Notes under the pieces: model-generated | Database searches by the model: none | Told to the model about the DNA's origin: nothing | The model's input: only the letters and a program-made list of their open reading frames with translations | Assembly: GCA_046153915.1 (NCBI GenBank) | Contig: JBJXFC010000198.1 | Span: forward strand, 1-14,071 | DNA: 14,071 nt | Direction of reading: 5' to 3' | From: JANNVZ01 sp046153915 | Lineage (GTDB): Bacteria; Bacteroidota; Bacteroidia; Flavobacteriales_D; Sanyastnellaceae | Part shown: piece after piece, positions 6,313-13,546 of the stretch | Position numbering within the stretch: position 1 is the first letter of the stretch | Layout: each line of letters starts with the position of its first letter | Translations under genes and position numbers: made by a program

Positions 6313-7074
6313 ATGAAGACTTTTTTGATTACAGGTGCCGGTTCTGGCATTGGCCGCGCAACTGCTCAGGTACTTGCCGCAAACGAAGGTGTTGAATTAA
6401 TTTTGGTTGGGCGCAATGAAAAAGCGCTCAATGCCACGCGCGATATGCTTCCTTCGGGGAATCACCGCATTGCTTCCCTTGATATCCGTGAGAAGGAAGA
6501 GTGGCGGGATTTTTTCAACCAGGAAAACAATAAGCCTGCAAATCTCTGTGGAATCTTTGCAAACGCAGGCATTGGCGGGGAGAACCTATATGGAGATGAA
6601 GATCGCTGGGATGAAATTATTTCCATCAATCTCAAAGGAACCTACGTTACGATTATGGAGTGTTTGCCCTGGCTGAAACAAAGTGGGGAGGCATTCAAAC
6701 ATGTTGTTATTACTTCTTCATGCCTGGGACGATTTGGTGTGCCTCAATACACAGCTTACTGCACAGCCAAGACGGGTTTGCTTGGACTCACAAGGTCTCT
6801 GGCACTTCAGCTGGCGTCTGACAAAATTCTTGTCAATGCCATTTGTCCGGGTTGGGTGGATACAGAAATGGCCAGGGCTGGCATTCAAAAACTCGCGGAT
6901 CGAAATCAACAGTCGTTTGAAGTGGGTTTCGACGAACAAATGTCGTTTGTACCGTTGAACCGGATTTCTCAACCTGAAGAAATTGGAGAAATGGTAAACT
7001 TCCTGCTTTCAGGCAAACAAAATTCGATGACGGGTCAGGGAATCGATATCAATAACGGATCGTTTATGATCTAA
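6313..7074 (+). CDS. Short-chain dehydrogenase/reductase (SDR), classical type
   Basis: A 253-residue NAD(P)-dependent oxidoreductase of the classical SDR family; the substrate cannot be told from sequence. It carries the cofactor motif TGAGSGIG (7-14), the structural NAG (84-86), N106 in INLKG, and the catalytic S136, Y149 and K153 (YCTAK) with the classical S-x12-Y-x3-K spacing. The CPGWVDTEM loop follows, and the C-terminal MTGQGIDINNGSFMI resembles the 'TGQ..xVdGG' ending of FabG-like enzymes. The frame is open further upstream to 6247, but the family starts directly with the Rossmann strand (MKTFLITGAG), so the ATG at 6313 is chosen. The M28 peptidase follows after 15 bases, probably in the same operon. 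Confidence 0.95.
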   Translation: MKTFLITGAGSGIGRATAQVLAANEGVELILVGRNEKALNATRDMLPSGNHRIASLDIREKEEWRDFFNQENNKPANLCGIFANAGIGGENLYGDEDRWDEIISINLKGTYVTIMECLPWLKQSGEAFKHVVITSSCLGRFGVPQYTAYCTAKTGLLGLTRSLALQLASDKILVNAICPGWVDTEMARAGIQKLADRNQQSFEVGFDEQMSFVPLNRISQPEEIGEMVNFLLSGKQNSMTGQGIDINNGSFMI

Positions 7075-7089
7075 GAAAATTATTCATTT

Positions 7090-8499
7090 ATGAAGACACC
7101 AAAAAAAGCCTTAGTGGTCTTACTGATCTTGAGTTCTTTTTCGCAAATGCGGGCCCAGACGGATGCACAAGATTCTTTGATGTTAGCCTCTTTTTACGAT
7201 GCCGTCTTAACAGAAGGTGAATGTTATTCGAATTTGCGTGTGTTATGCAAGGACATTGGGCACAGACTAGCGGGTAGCGAAAGTGCTGCGAAGGCCATAC
7301 GTTGGGGAAAGGAAGTGCTGCAATCTTACAATCCGGATACTGTTTTTTTGATGGATGTAGAAGTGCCTCATTGGTCGCGGGGCAACAACGAATTTGCGAG
7401 TTACACCAAACAAACGGGCTCCGAAAAAATGGAAGTCAAAGTAGATATTACTGCGCTTGGCGGATCGGTTGGCACAGATGGAATCTTAAGTGCAAAGATC
7501 GTTGAAGTAAAGTCTTTTGACGAATTGAAAGCCTTGGGTGAAGCCAATGTGAAAGGGAAAATTGTCTTCTTCAACAAAGCGATGGATGCCGCACTCATCA
7601 ATACCGGAGCAGCGTATGGCGGCGCGTATCCCATTCGCGGCGATGGTCCAAGTGAAGCTGCAAAATTGGGAGCTGTTGGATGCATCATTCGATCTCTCAC
7701 GCTTGCCGATGATACATATCCGCATACAGGTGCAACAAAATACCAGGATGATGTGACACGCATTCCGGCGGGAGCTTTGAGCAGTGTTGCTTCCCGTCAA
7801 TTGAGTGCAGATCTCAAATCAAATCCGGATCTTATTTTCTCGATGAACCTGAGTTGCGTGGCATACGAGCGCACGATGCAACACAATGTGATTGCCGAGA
7901 TACGAGGCAGTGATTTTCCAGATGAGTATATTACCATTGGAGGTCATTTGGATTCATGGGATATTGGTGAAGGAGCTCACGATGATGGCGCTGGAATTGT
8001 GCAAAGCATGGAGGTTTTGAGAGCACTTATTAAATCGGGCTACAAGCCGCGTCATACAATCCGGATTGTGCTTTTTATCAATGAGGAGTTTGGGAATGAC
8101 GGTGGGGAAACGTATGCAAAAGTGTGCAAGAAACAAGGCCTTATTCATGTTGCAGCTCTGGAAAGCGATGCGGGTGGATTTACGCCAATGGGATTTAACG
8201 CAGAGCTCAACGACCATCAGTTTGAAGTGTACTCAAAATGGAAACCGCTCCTGGAATCTTTTGGACTCTATGTTTTGCGCAGAGGAGGAAGTGGAGTGGA
8301 TATTCGACCACTCAAAAAGGATGATAATCGCATAGCACTCTTCGGACTCAATGTGGATGGTCAGCGTTATTTTGATTACCACCACTCCAACAACGATCGA
8401 TTTGAGAATGTCAACGAGCGTGAATTAAAACTGGGCGCTGCGGCCATGACGTCGCTGGTATATCTTTTAGATCAGTCGGGACTTCCGGCGAGTGAATAA
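7090..8499 (+). CDS. Secreted M28 family zinc metallopeptidase (carboxypeptidase Q-like)
   Basis: A 469-residue exported peptidase expected to remove residues from small peptides, probably in the periplasm. The signal peptide is residues 1-23 (MKTPKKALVVLLILSSF to RAQ). Residues about 115-260 look like the protease-associated (PA) insert seen in this family. The two-zinc site is complete: H286 in GGHLDSWD, D298 in GAHDDGAG, catalytic E332 and ligand E333 in NEEFG, D360 in ESDAGG, and a final His in YHHSNND (H431 or H432). The GHLDSWD..EGAHDDGAG stretch closely resembles mammalian plasma glutamate carboxypeptidase (CPQ) and its bacterial relatives. There is no T9SS sorting domain at the end (…LDQSGLPASE), so a periplasmic location is more likely. 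It is in an apparent operon with the upstream dehydrogenase. Confidence 0.95.
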   Translation: MKTPKKALVVLLILSSFSQMRAQTDAQDSLMLASFYDAVLTEGECYSNLRVLCKDIGHRLAGSESAAKAIRWGKEVLQSYNPDTVFLMDVEVPHWSRGNNEFASYTKQTGSEKMEVKVDITALGGSVGTDGILSAKIVEVKSFDELKALGEANVKGKIVFFNKAMDAALINTGAAYGGAYPIRGDGPSEAAKLGAVGCIIRSLTLADDTYPHTGATKYQDDVTRIPAGALSSVASRQLSADLKSNPDLIFSMNLSCVAYERTMQHNVIAEIRGSDFPDEYITIGGHLDSWDIGEGAHDDGAGIVQSMEVLRALIKSGYKPRHTIRIVLFINEEFGNDGGETYAKVCKKQGLIHVAALESDAGGFTPMGFNAELNDHQFEVYSKWKPLLESFGLYVLRRGGSGVDIRPLKKDDNRIALFGLNVDGQRYFDYHHSNNDRFENVNERELKLGAAAMTSLVYLLDQSGLPASE

Positions 8500-8539
8500 A
8501 TTATGCATTGAAAATCTACTATTTCCTAATGAATGATTT

Positions 8540-8570
8540 GGGTTTTTATTTAATTTAAATGTTAGAACCC
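8540..8570. other. Imperfect inverted repeat in a convergent intergenic region
   Basis: Between the convergent peptidase and regulator genes, GGGTTTTTATTT and its partner AAATGTTAGAACCC form an AT-rich imperfect hairpin closed by three G-C pairs. There is no clear T run on either side. It could be a bidirectional terminator but is weak. The rest of 8500-8625 shows nothing else recognisable. Confidence 0.3.
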
Positions 8571-8625
8571 ATCAGCGAAAATAGGCTTTTATTGATCGAC
8601 AAGAACTAAACCAAAGTCTCTTAAA

Positions 8626-8868
8626 TCAAAGAGTAATACTTGGAAGATCATCTGCAAAAAAGTCGAGGGGGACATTGAACTTTCTGCTAATTAGAAGGGC
8701 CAACTCGTAACTAAGATGTGTTTCGCCCGCTTCCAATTTTGAGTACCCGCTGCGTGAAATGTTCAACTTTTCACCCATTTCTGATTGGGTCAAATCATTT
8801 AAAACGCGCAACTTTTGAATGCGCTTAGCAATGCGTTCTTGCATCGCTTGATCGGAGAGATTTTTCAT
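8626..8868 (-). CDS. Small XRE-family helix-turn-helix transcriptional regulator
   Basis: An 80-residue protein that is almost entirely one Cro/C1-type HTH domain (residues about 11-67). It includes IQKLRVLNDLTQSEMGEKLNISRSGYSKLEAGETHLSYELALLISRKFNVPLDFF. Helix 2 is T27-L35 and the recognition helix is about S38-E46. The ending NVPLDFFADD is typical of Bacteroidota stand-alone regulators. There is no sensor or effector domain and no small partner gene beside it. It is transcribed away from the surface-protein locus starting at 9020, sharing a 151-base intergenic region (8869-9019), so it could regulate that locus or itself. That is positional inference only. Confidence 0.92.
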   Translation of the reverse strand: MKNLSDQAMQERIAKRIQKLRVLNDLTQSEMGEKLNISRSGYSKLEAGETHLSYELALLISRKFNVPLDFFADDLPSITL

Positions 8869-9019
8869 AGCCTAATTGTTGCTTCAATTACACATTGGGC
8901 GAATTTAGAACAACGTGGCCATAATTCGGTCATTTAGCCTAACAATTTAATATGGTGCAAACAAATTTTTGTAATGCTTTAATTCACATAATACTTCAAA
9001 CCTTAATTAGTTCAAAAAC

Positions 9020-10213
9020 ATGAAAAAACTCCTTACCTTATTATTTGCAATAGCAGGGCTTTCCTCTTTTGCGCAGACAGACTGGAAACTGAGCGGCAAT
9101 AGCGTTTCTTCGGATTCCAAATTGGGCACCAACAATGGCTACGATCTTATTTTTGAAACAGCCAACATGGAACGCTTCAGGCTTACCGATGACGGTAAAA
9201 TGGGCGTTGGCATAGCATCTCCTGAATACAAGTTTGACATACTCGGAGAAATGAGATTGGATGGAGTTTTAATGTTGCCTCAGCTTACTCCTCTGCAATC
9301 GGATGAGAAAACATTTCTTTTTGTAGATGAAGGCGGCAAGGTGAAAGGAATGACCTTACGCGGTGGTGGCGGAGGTGATCCTGGTCTTCTCCATCAATTA
9401 TACATGCGAGATTGCAATCCGTTTACAGATGGACAAGGAAATATTACAGCTTACCCGGCACCTGTTTGGGCTTCATCCGCTGGTGCTACCGAGCAAGAAT
9501 CCCGGCTTTATACAGGTTCTGTTTGCCCTGCCTATGTCGGCATAGGTCTCAACGATCCTCAGTTCAATCTGCATGTAGCTGGAAAAGCAAAGATCAGCAG
9601 ACTGGGACTTTACGCTGATCCAAACTCAAACACCGTGCTGAATATGGCTGTTGTCAATTCATCTACTGACGGAATCAATATAGACTTTAATAGTATAAAC
9701 GACAACCGGGTCGCCCTGAAGATGAATGCACCTCAGAATAATGACAAACTTATTCAGTTAAACAATACGACTAGTGGAACAGCGGTTATGGAGTTAAATG
9801 CTGGCGGAGAACTAACACTTAGACCATCTATGCCTACGGCTAAAGCAATTAGTATCAAAGATGCCTCTAATGCGGATGTCTTTCGATTTTCTACCGATGG
9901 TGTTATGTGGAGCACAGAGGTAAACGTAGCCCTCAAGCAGGACTTCCCAGACTATGTGTTTGACAAAGACTATGAACTGATGTCACTAAATGAGCTACGT
10001 GAATACTTGAAGGAAAACCAGCATCTGCCAAATGTCCCTGCTGCTGGCGAAGTGAAAGAAAAGGGCCTCAACTTAGGTGAAATGCAAGTCATTCAAATGG
10101 AGAAGATAGAAGAGAACACCCTTTACATACTTCAACTGGAAGAACGCCTTCAAAAGCTTGAAGAGCAAAATGTACAAATGGCCAAACTGATTGAAGAACT
10201 TCAAAACAAATAA
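9020..10213 (+). CDS. Exported tail-fibre-like surface protein with C-terminal coiled coil
   Basis: A 397-residue exported protein with a signal peptide at residues 1-19 (MKKLLTLLF to FAQ). Residues 35-76 (LGTNNGYDLIFETANMERFRLTDDGKMGVGIASPEYKFDI) and 171-190 (AYVGIGLNDPQFNLHVAGKA) carry the two 'VGIG..xPxxxLxVxG' units of the tail-fibre-like exported proteins common in Bacteroidota. A Gly run (114-119) separates the parts. Residues about 303-365 form the phylum-typical C-terminal block: DYVFDKDYELMSLNELREYLKENQHLPNVPAAGEVKEKGLNLGEMQ. It is followed by a coiled coil (about 361-397, EENTLYILQLEERLQKLEEQN…). Such proteins are thought to be trimeric surface fibres or adhesins; the role here is unproven. 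It lacks a T9SS tail. The T9SS cargo gene begins 5 bases after its stop, so the two are almost certainly co-transcribed. Confidence 0.88.
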   Translation: MKKLLTLLFAIAGLSSFAQTDWKLSGNSVSSDSKLGTNNGYDLIFETANMERFRLTDDGKMGVGIASPEYKFDILGEMRLDGVLMLPQLTPLQSDEKTFLFVDEGGKVKGMTLRGGGGGDPGLLHQLYMRDCNPFTDGQGNITAYPAPVWASSAGATEQESRLYTGSVCPAYVGIGLNDPQFNLHVAGKAKISRLGLYADPNSNTVLNMAVVNSSTDGINIDFNSINDNRVALKMNAPQNNDKLIQLNNTTSGTAVMELNAGGELTLRPSMPTAKAISIKDASNADVFRFSTDGVMWSTEVNVALKQDFPDYVFDKDYELMSLNELREYLKENQHLPNVPAAGEVKEKGLNLGEMQVIQMEKIEENTLYILQLEERLQKLEEQNVQMAKLIEELQNK

Positions 10214-10218
10214 GAGCC

Positions 10219-12798
10219 ATGAAGACAATAGTATTGACATTATTTATTGGAGTATTTGCGCTTTGTGCAAACGCGCAAACTCCGGATCCACCTTGCTGGT
10301 ATACACCGGACTGGGATTGGACCAACTTCGATGGAGAAAATTGGAAGGGCTACTGGGTGAATCAGGAAGGTTCCGCCTATATGGGCTGCCCTTTTGTCAA
10401 CCCCGCCAATTCTGATATTTGGGATGTGGTGGACGCCAATGACTTCCGTGAGGAGCAGGGCTGGGTATTGCTCTACAAAGACTTTGGCTGCACCGACCAA
10501 CCTGTAGGCGGAGGTATGCCTCGGTTTTTCCTCTACAACAAGTTTACCGCTATAGTAAGGATGTTTTATTATGTCCCATATGAGGCTAACTACCTCAAAG
10601 CAAAAGTAGAGATACAATGGCAAAGCTCGGACAACACCTCCCTGCTTACCCAAGCGCGTAAATTAGCACTGCCCAATGAAGAATACACCATGGCCGACAA
10701 TCAGGAGATTACCCTTTACCTGATAGAAGACCAGCCCGCCAACGGGGCCTGGGTGATGGCCGAGCAACTGGTACACTTCGACCATGCCGACCTGCAGTCC
10801 GTCAATGCCTACGACCTCAAGTTTATCTTCACGAATATGACTAATTCAACAGTAGAACTAACAGGGGCGTTTGAATTCACTACCAAGTCGCAAGGAGTAA
10901 AAAACCAAAATACTACCTCCGAGAACAACAACGGCTTCAAAGATTTTCTAACAAACGGAAAAGAGCGCATTGGCAAATTGCCAAAACCTGAGGATGTGGA
11001 CAAATTCATTACCTCTATACAAAGCATCTTTGGTACCTCACCAGATGCTACACCCGATGCGCCCGCGGGCCCCATGCCGCCATCAGTCCTTACACCTCCA
11101 GAAGACTATTATGCCAGTGCGGACCCGCTCGATATGTCTCCCTTGTTTGCCTCCATAGATGGAGGATCCGGGTATGGCGAGCTGGCGGGCAATTTTGCCC
11201 AGGTAAATGAAGTGACCAAGCAAATGAAATTTCAAGATAGAATACTTTATAAGTACATCATGCTTGGCATAAAGTCTTCAGGAGCCGTTGGTCAAGGTAT
11301 TGGCCTGTTGCTTGGGGTAATGAACACATTTTCAGGCAAGGCAACAGGGTCATCCTCTACTGCACCCTCTATGCAACCCACGGTAAGCAGTGGTTCCATC
11401 ACCCTAACCGGCACGATCACCACCGAAACAGATGGCCCTAATGCATTCATGCAACTGCCAGGCATGGCACATAACATATCGGCAGACCTGCCAGAAAACT
11501 GGTCGGGCCTTCCTATTTATGATTGCCCGCTAGGAAATTTAGCTTTAGAAACCATGCCTTTGATATCGAAAAAACACTACTGCCAATATATTGGATACAA
11601 TGTTTGGGATAATGACTATGATTTTGATGGATATATCGATTGGTATTCGCGTCAGAATAACTACTTTCTAATGGATTCGTATAATTTTAGCGAGAACATT
11701 TCCCTTGCACTGAATGCTCCGAGTGGCTTGCAAATCGAACATTTATGGGCAAGTATCACAACTGATTTTTCCGGAGGAACAAACTATGAATACACTGGTG
11801 GATATCATGATATAAGTTTGCAAGAATACCAAGGGCTTGGTGCCAATGATGAACAATATATCAATCCAGTGAATGAATTGATAAAGAATGGAACTTACTC
11901 ATACACCGGAGCTTCCATAGGTCAGCCCCATTCAGTTGCAACACCATTGATTCCGCTTGATGAGTTCAAAAATACCACGTTCAATGTACCTCATGGCTCT
12001 AAAATATATTTGAAAATAGCAGCAGTCATGCGACCTATAGCTGACGGTTATGAGCCTACCCCGGTGCTATGGACTACTACCTATGAAATACGGGATGATA
12101 AAATAACCACCCTCAATACACCTACAGATGTCATTTTTAGTATTGAAAGCAATGGAATTTTTCCTGACCAGCAGCAAGGTTTTCCTTTCACTTGGGAGCA
12201 ACAACACAACCGCAATTCCGATATGGTCTTGAGTTTATTGCCTGCCCCTTCAGTTGTGCAGGGAGTAATGGATGATGGGCAATACACCGCATTTAATATA
12301 TTGGCTGATGATGTGGACATTACCAACACCGCGGCAGGCGTAAAACTCACGGCAGAGCACCGCATTAAAATGATACCGGGACTCAAAGTAACCTCAGTGG
12401 AGGACAAGCCCTTTAAGGCTAAGATAGAAAGAACACTGCCATACACCACCGGCACCGATGCTACTATAGTAAACACCTACAACACAGGCTGCAACCCCGG
12501 TCAGATAAAGAATATGATGGTGGAAATGGAAGCGGAAGCCGCTGACGGGACTTCGCCCTTTGGCATATATGCGAGTATAGTCAATAATCATTTGGCAATT
12601 CGTTGTCCGGCGGGAGAAAGTTATTCAGGTACTTTGCAAATACTGAATGTTACTGGGCAATTGATAAATCAGCTATCTTTGACATCTATACAGGATAAGC
12701 AATTGCTAGAAGTAAACCATTTAGCTATAGGTGTTTATTACCTCAGAGGCCAATTGGGTAATGCAATGTTTTGTTCAAAATTCATAAAGGAAGAATGA
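10219..12798 (+). CDS. Large T9SS-secreted protein of unknown function with type A sorting domain
   Basis: An 859-residue exported protein. The Sec signal is residues 1-20 (MKTIVLTLFI to ANAQ). The N-terminal part (21-225) is aromatic-rich, with a CWYTPDWDWTNFDGENW opening and paired cysteines at 26, 57 and 91. Then come a Pro/Ala-rich linker (about 272-300) and a Gly-rich hydrophobic stretch, LGIKSSGAVGQGIGLLLGVM (349-368). A Ser/Thr/Pro-rich spacer follows (373-405), and a DYDFDGYID calcium-loop-like motif (466-474, DxDxDGxxD). A beta-rich region then runs to about 775. The last 75 residues (about 785-859, SIVNNHLAIRCP…GTLQILNVTGQLI…GVYYLRGQLG…CSKFIKEE) are a T9SS type A C-terminal sorting domain, which directs the protein across the outer membrane and is normally cut off. 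No enzymatic motif is recognised. Base composition varies strongly along the gene. Its stop overlaps the lipoprotein start by 4 bases. Confidence 0.9.
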   Translation: MKTIVLTLFIGVFALCANAQTPDPPCWYTPDWDWTNFDGENWKGYWVNQEGSAYMGCPFVNPANSDIWDVVDANDFREEQGWVLLYKDFGCTDQPVGGGMPRFFLYNKFTAIVRMFYYVPYEANYLKAKVEIQWQSSDNTSLLTQARKLALPNEEYTMADNQEITLYLIEDQPANGAWVMAEQLVHFDHADLQSVNAYDLKFIFTNMTNSTVELTGAFEFTTKSQGVKNQNTTSENNNGFKDFLTNGKERIGKLPKPEDVDKFITSIQSIFGTSPDATPDAPAGPMPPSVLTPPEDYYASADPLDMSPLFASIDGGSGYGELAGNFAQVNEVTKQMKFQDRILYKYIMLGIKSSGAVGQGIGLLLGVMNTFSGKATGSSSTAPSMQPTVSSGSITLTGTITTETDGPNAFMQLPGMAHNISADLPENWSGLPIYDCPLGNLALETMPLISKKHYCQYIGYNVWDNDYDFDGYIDWYSRQNNYFLMDSYNFSENISLALNAPSGLQIEHLWASITTDFSGGTNYEYTGGYHDISLQEYQGLGANDEQYINPVNELIKNGTYSYTGASIGQPHSVATPLIPLDEFKNTTFNVPHGSKIYLKIAAVMRPIADGYEPTPVLWTTTYEIRDDKITTLNTPTDVIFSIESNGIFPDQQQGFPFTWEQQHNRNSDMVLSLLPAPSVVQGVMDDGQYTAFNILADDVDITNTAAGVKLTAEHRIKMIPGLKVTSVEDKPFKAKIERTLPYTTGTDATIVNTYNTGCNPGQIKNMMVEMEAEAADGTSPFGIYASIVNNHLAIRCPAGESYSGTLQILNVTGQLINQLSLTSIQDKQLLEVNHLAIGVYYLRGQLGNAMFCSKFIKEE

Positions 12799-13286
12799 AG
12801 TATATGAGTCTTTCCATTTTTTTGGTGGCTCTATGCCTGAGTTGCAGGCATGACACCTTAGTCGAACCACCATTGCCCGATCCTTGTCCGAATGGATTCG
12901 AACAAATATTTGGATTCATCAATCATGGAGATACAACAGTTAAAATAGTGGACCTTGATTCTAAAACATATCATGTCAATACAAACTTGAGTCACTATGA
13001 TTATACGCAGTATAGGTCAATTCAAATGTACCCCGATGCACAATATCCACTTTCTGACTCGCTCATTCATCGTAGTTATGATTGCGTTGAGCCTGATTCT
13101 TACAAGTGGATGCTTGTAAAAATCACACAGAAAAACCCTGACGGTGCACATATTAGAATATCCACTTGGGAATTAGATACCACCGACTGGGTGTATATGT
13201 ACGAGCCGGAAGATTTTACAGAATTTTTTCATTGGCCGGAGGACACGTTGAGATATATTAAGACTGATGATTGGTATCCAGAATAA
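12795..13286 (+). CDS. Lipoprotein A, partner-position lipoprotein after the T9SS protein
   Basis: A 163-residue lipoprotein with signal MKYMSLSIFLVALCLSC; C17 is the lipidated residue (lipobox LCLSC, then RHD). The frame is open a little further upstream (12771), but the ATG at 12795-12797 forms an ATGA overlap with the T9SS stop and directly precedes a proper lipoprotein signal. The second copy starts the same way. The mature part has CPNGFEQIFGFINHGDTTVKIV, then DSLIHRSYDC, and a C-terminal third rich in aromatic and acidic residues: NPDGAHIRIS, DWVYMYEPEDF, WPEDTLRYIKTDDWYPE. I recognise no known domain. Being lipidated and translationally coupled to a secreted protein, it may anchor, cap or neutralise it. 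That is inference. Confidence 0.88.
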   Translation: MKYMSLSIFLVALCLSCRHDTLVEPPLPDPCPNGFEQIFGFINHGDTTVKIVDLDSKTYHVNTNLSHYDYTQYRSIQMYPDAQYPLSDSLIHRSYDCVEPDSYKWMLVKITQKNPDGAHIRISTWELDTTDWVYMYEPEDFTEFFHWPEDTLRYIKTDDWYPE

Positions 13287-13292
13287 TGAAAT

Positions 13293-13323
13293 AAAACAGA
13301 GGCTTCGGCCTCTGTTTTGTTTT
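13293..13323 (+). terminator. Strong rho-independent terminator with UUCG tetraloop
   Basis: AAAACAGAGGC-TTCG-GCCTCTGTTTT is a perfect 11-bp stem closed by the very stable C(UUCG)G tetraloop, followed by GTTTT. It starts 7 bases after lipoprotein A's stop and should end the transcript of the 9020-13286 unit. Confidence 0.93.
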
Positions 13324-13546
13324 GCGCATCACTTGCTTGACATTCGAGCTGCGCAGCCTTGTTAACAACCAATACACAGGTATGCTGCAAATCGTAAAGG
13401 TTGCCGGCCAAAGTGTGAGCATGTTGGAGATCCCTGTGGCTCAGGACAAACAACTAATCGGTTTCAGCTCTCTTTCTCCCGGTATTTATTACCTGAAAGG
13501 CCAATTTGGTCAAAATGTTTTTTGTTGTAAGTTTGTCAAAGAATGA
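13322..13546 (+). pseudogene. Headless fragment of a T9SS type A sorting domain
   Basis: About 74 codons that lack a proper start: the frame opens after a TAA at 13292-13294 and passes through the terminator, and the only early start-like codons are TTG. From 13373 the translation (YTGMLQIVKVAGQ…AQDKQLIGFSSLSPGIYYLKGQFGQNVFCCKFVKE) aligns without gaps to the last 57 residues of the 859-residue T9SS protein. I count 28 of 57 identical, including DKQL, YYL.GQ.G and the FC.KF.KE ending. The preceding SLVNNQ resembles SIVNNH, which begins the sorting domain in the intact gene, with about ten residues missing between. It carries no signal peptide or passenger, so it cannot itself be secreted. It looks like the surviving end of a duplicated or recombined T9SS gene and overlaps lipoprotein B by 4 bases. 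Confidence 0.82.
13505..13535 (+). promoter_or_regulatory. Candidate Bacteroidota promoter inside the sorting-domain fragment
   Basis: TTTG (13505-13508), 19 bases, then TAAGTTTG (13528-13535) matches both boxes of the Bacteroidota housekeeping promoter (TTTG and TAnnTTTG) at the usual spacing. Initiation would fall at or next to the ATG of lipoprotein B (13543), giving a leaderless or nearly leaderless message. The bases also encode conserved sorting-domain residues, so chance remains possible. Confidence 0.4.

Noticed and set aside
8626..8868. XRE regulator as the antitoxin of a toxin-antitoxin pair
   Set aside because: No small partner gene lies on the same strand beside it; its neighbours are a peptidase and a surface protein.
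9020..10213. Prophage tail fibre, implying a phage remnant
   Set aside because: The protein has a Sec signal peptide and the Bacteroidota-type C-terminal block, and no other phage gene is nearby.
10219..13286. Classical polymorphic toxin with immunity gene
   Set aside because: No RHS, YD, PAAR, LXG or known toxin domain is visible, and the duplicated tail is a sorting domain rather than a toxic domain. Only the arrangement is reminiscent, so it is kept as a hypothesis in the findings.
13322..13546. The 74-codon frame as an intact small gene
   Set aside because: It has only a TTG near the terminator, no signal peptide, and aligns only with the end of a much larger secreted protein. A truncated remnant is the simpler reading.
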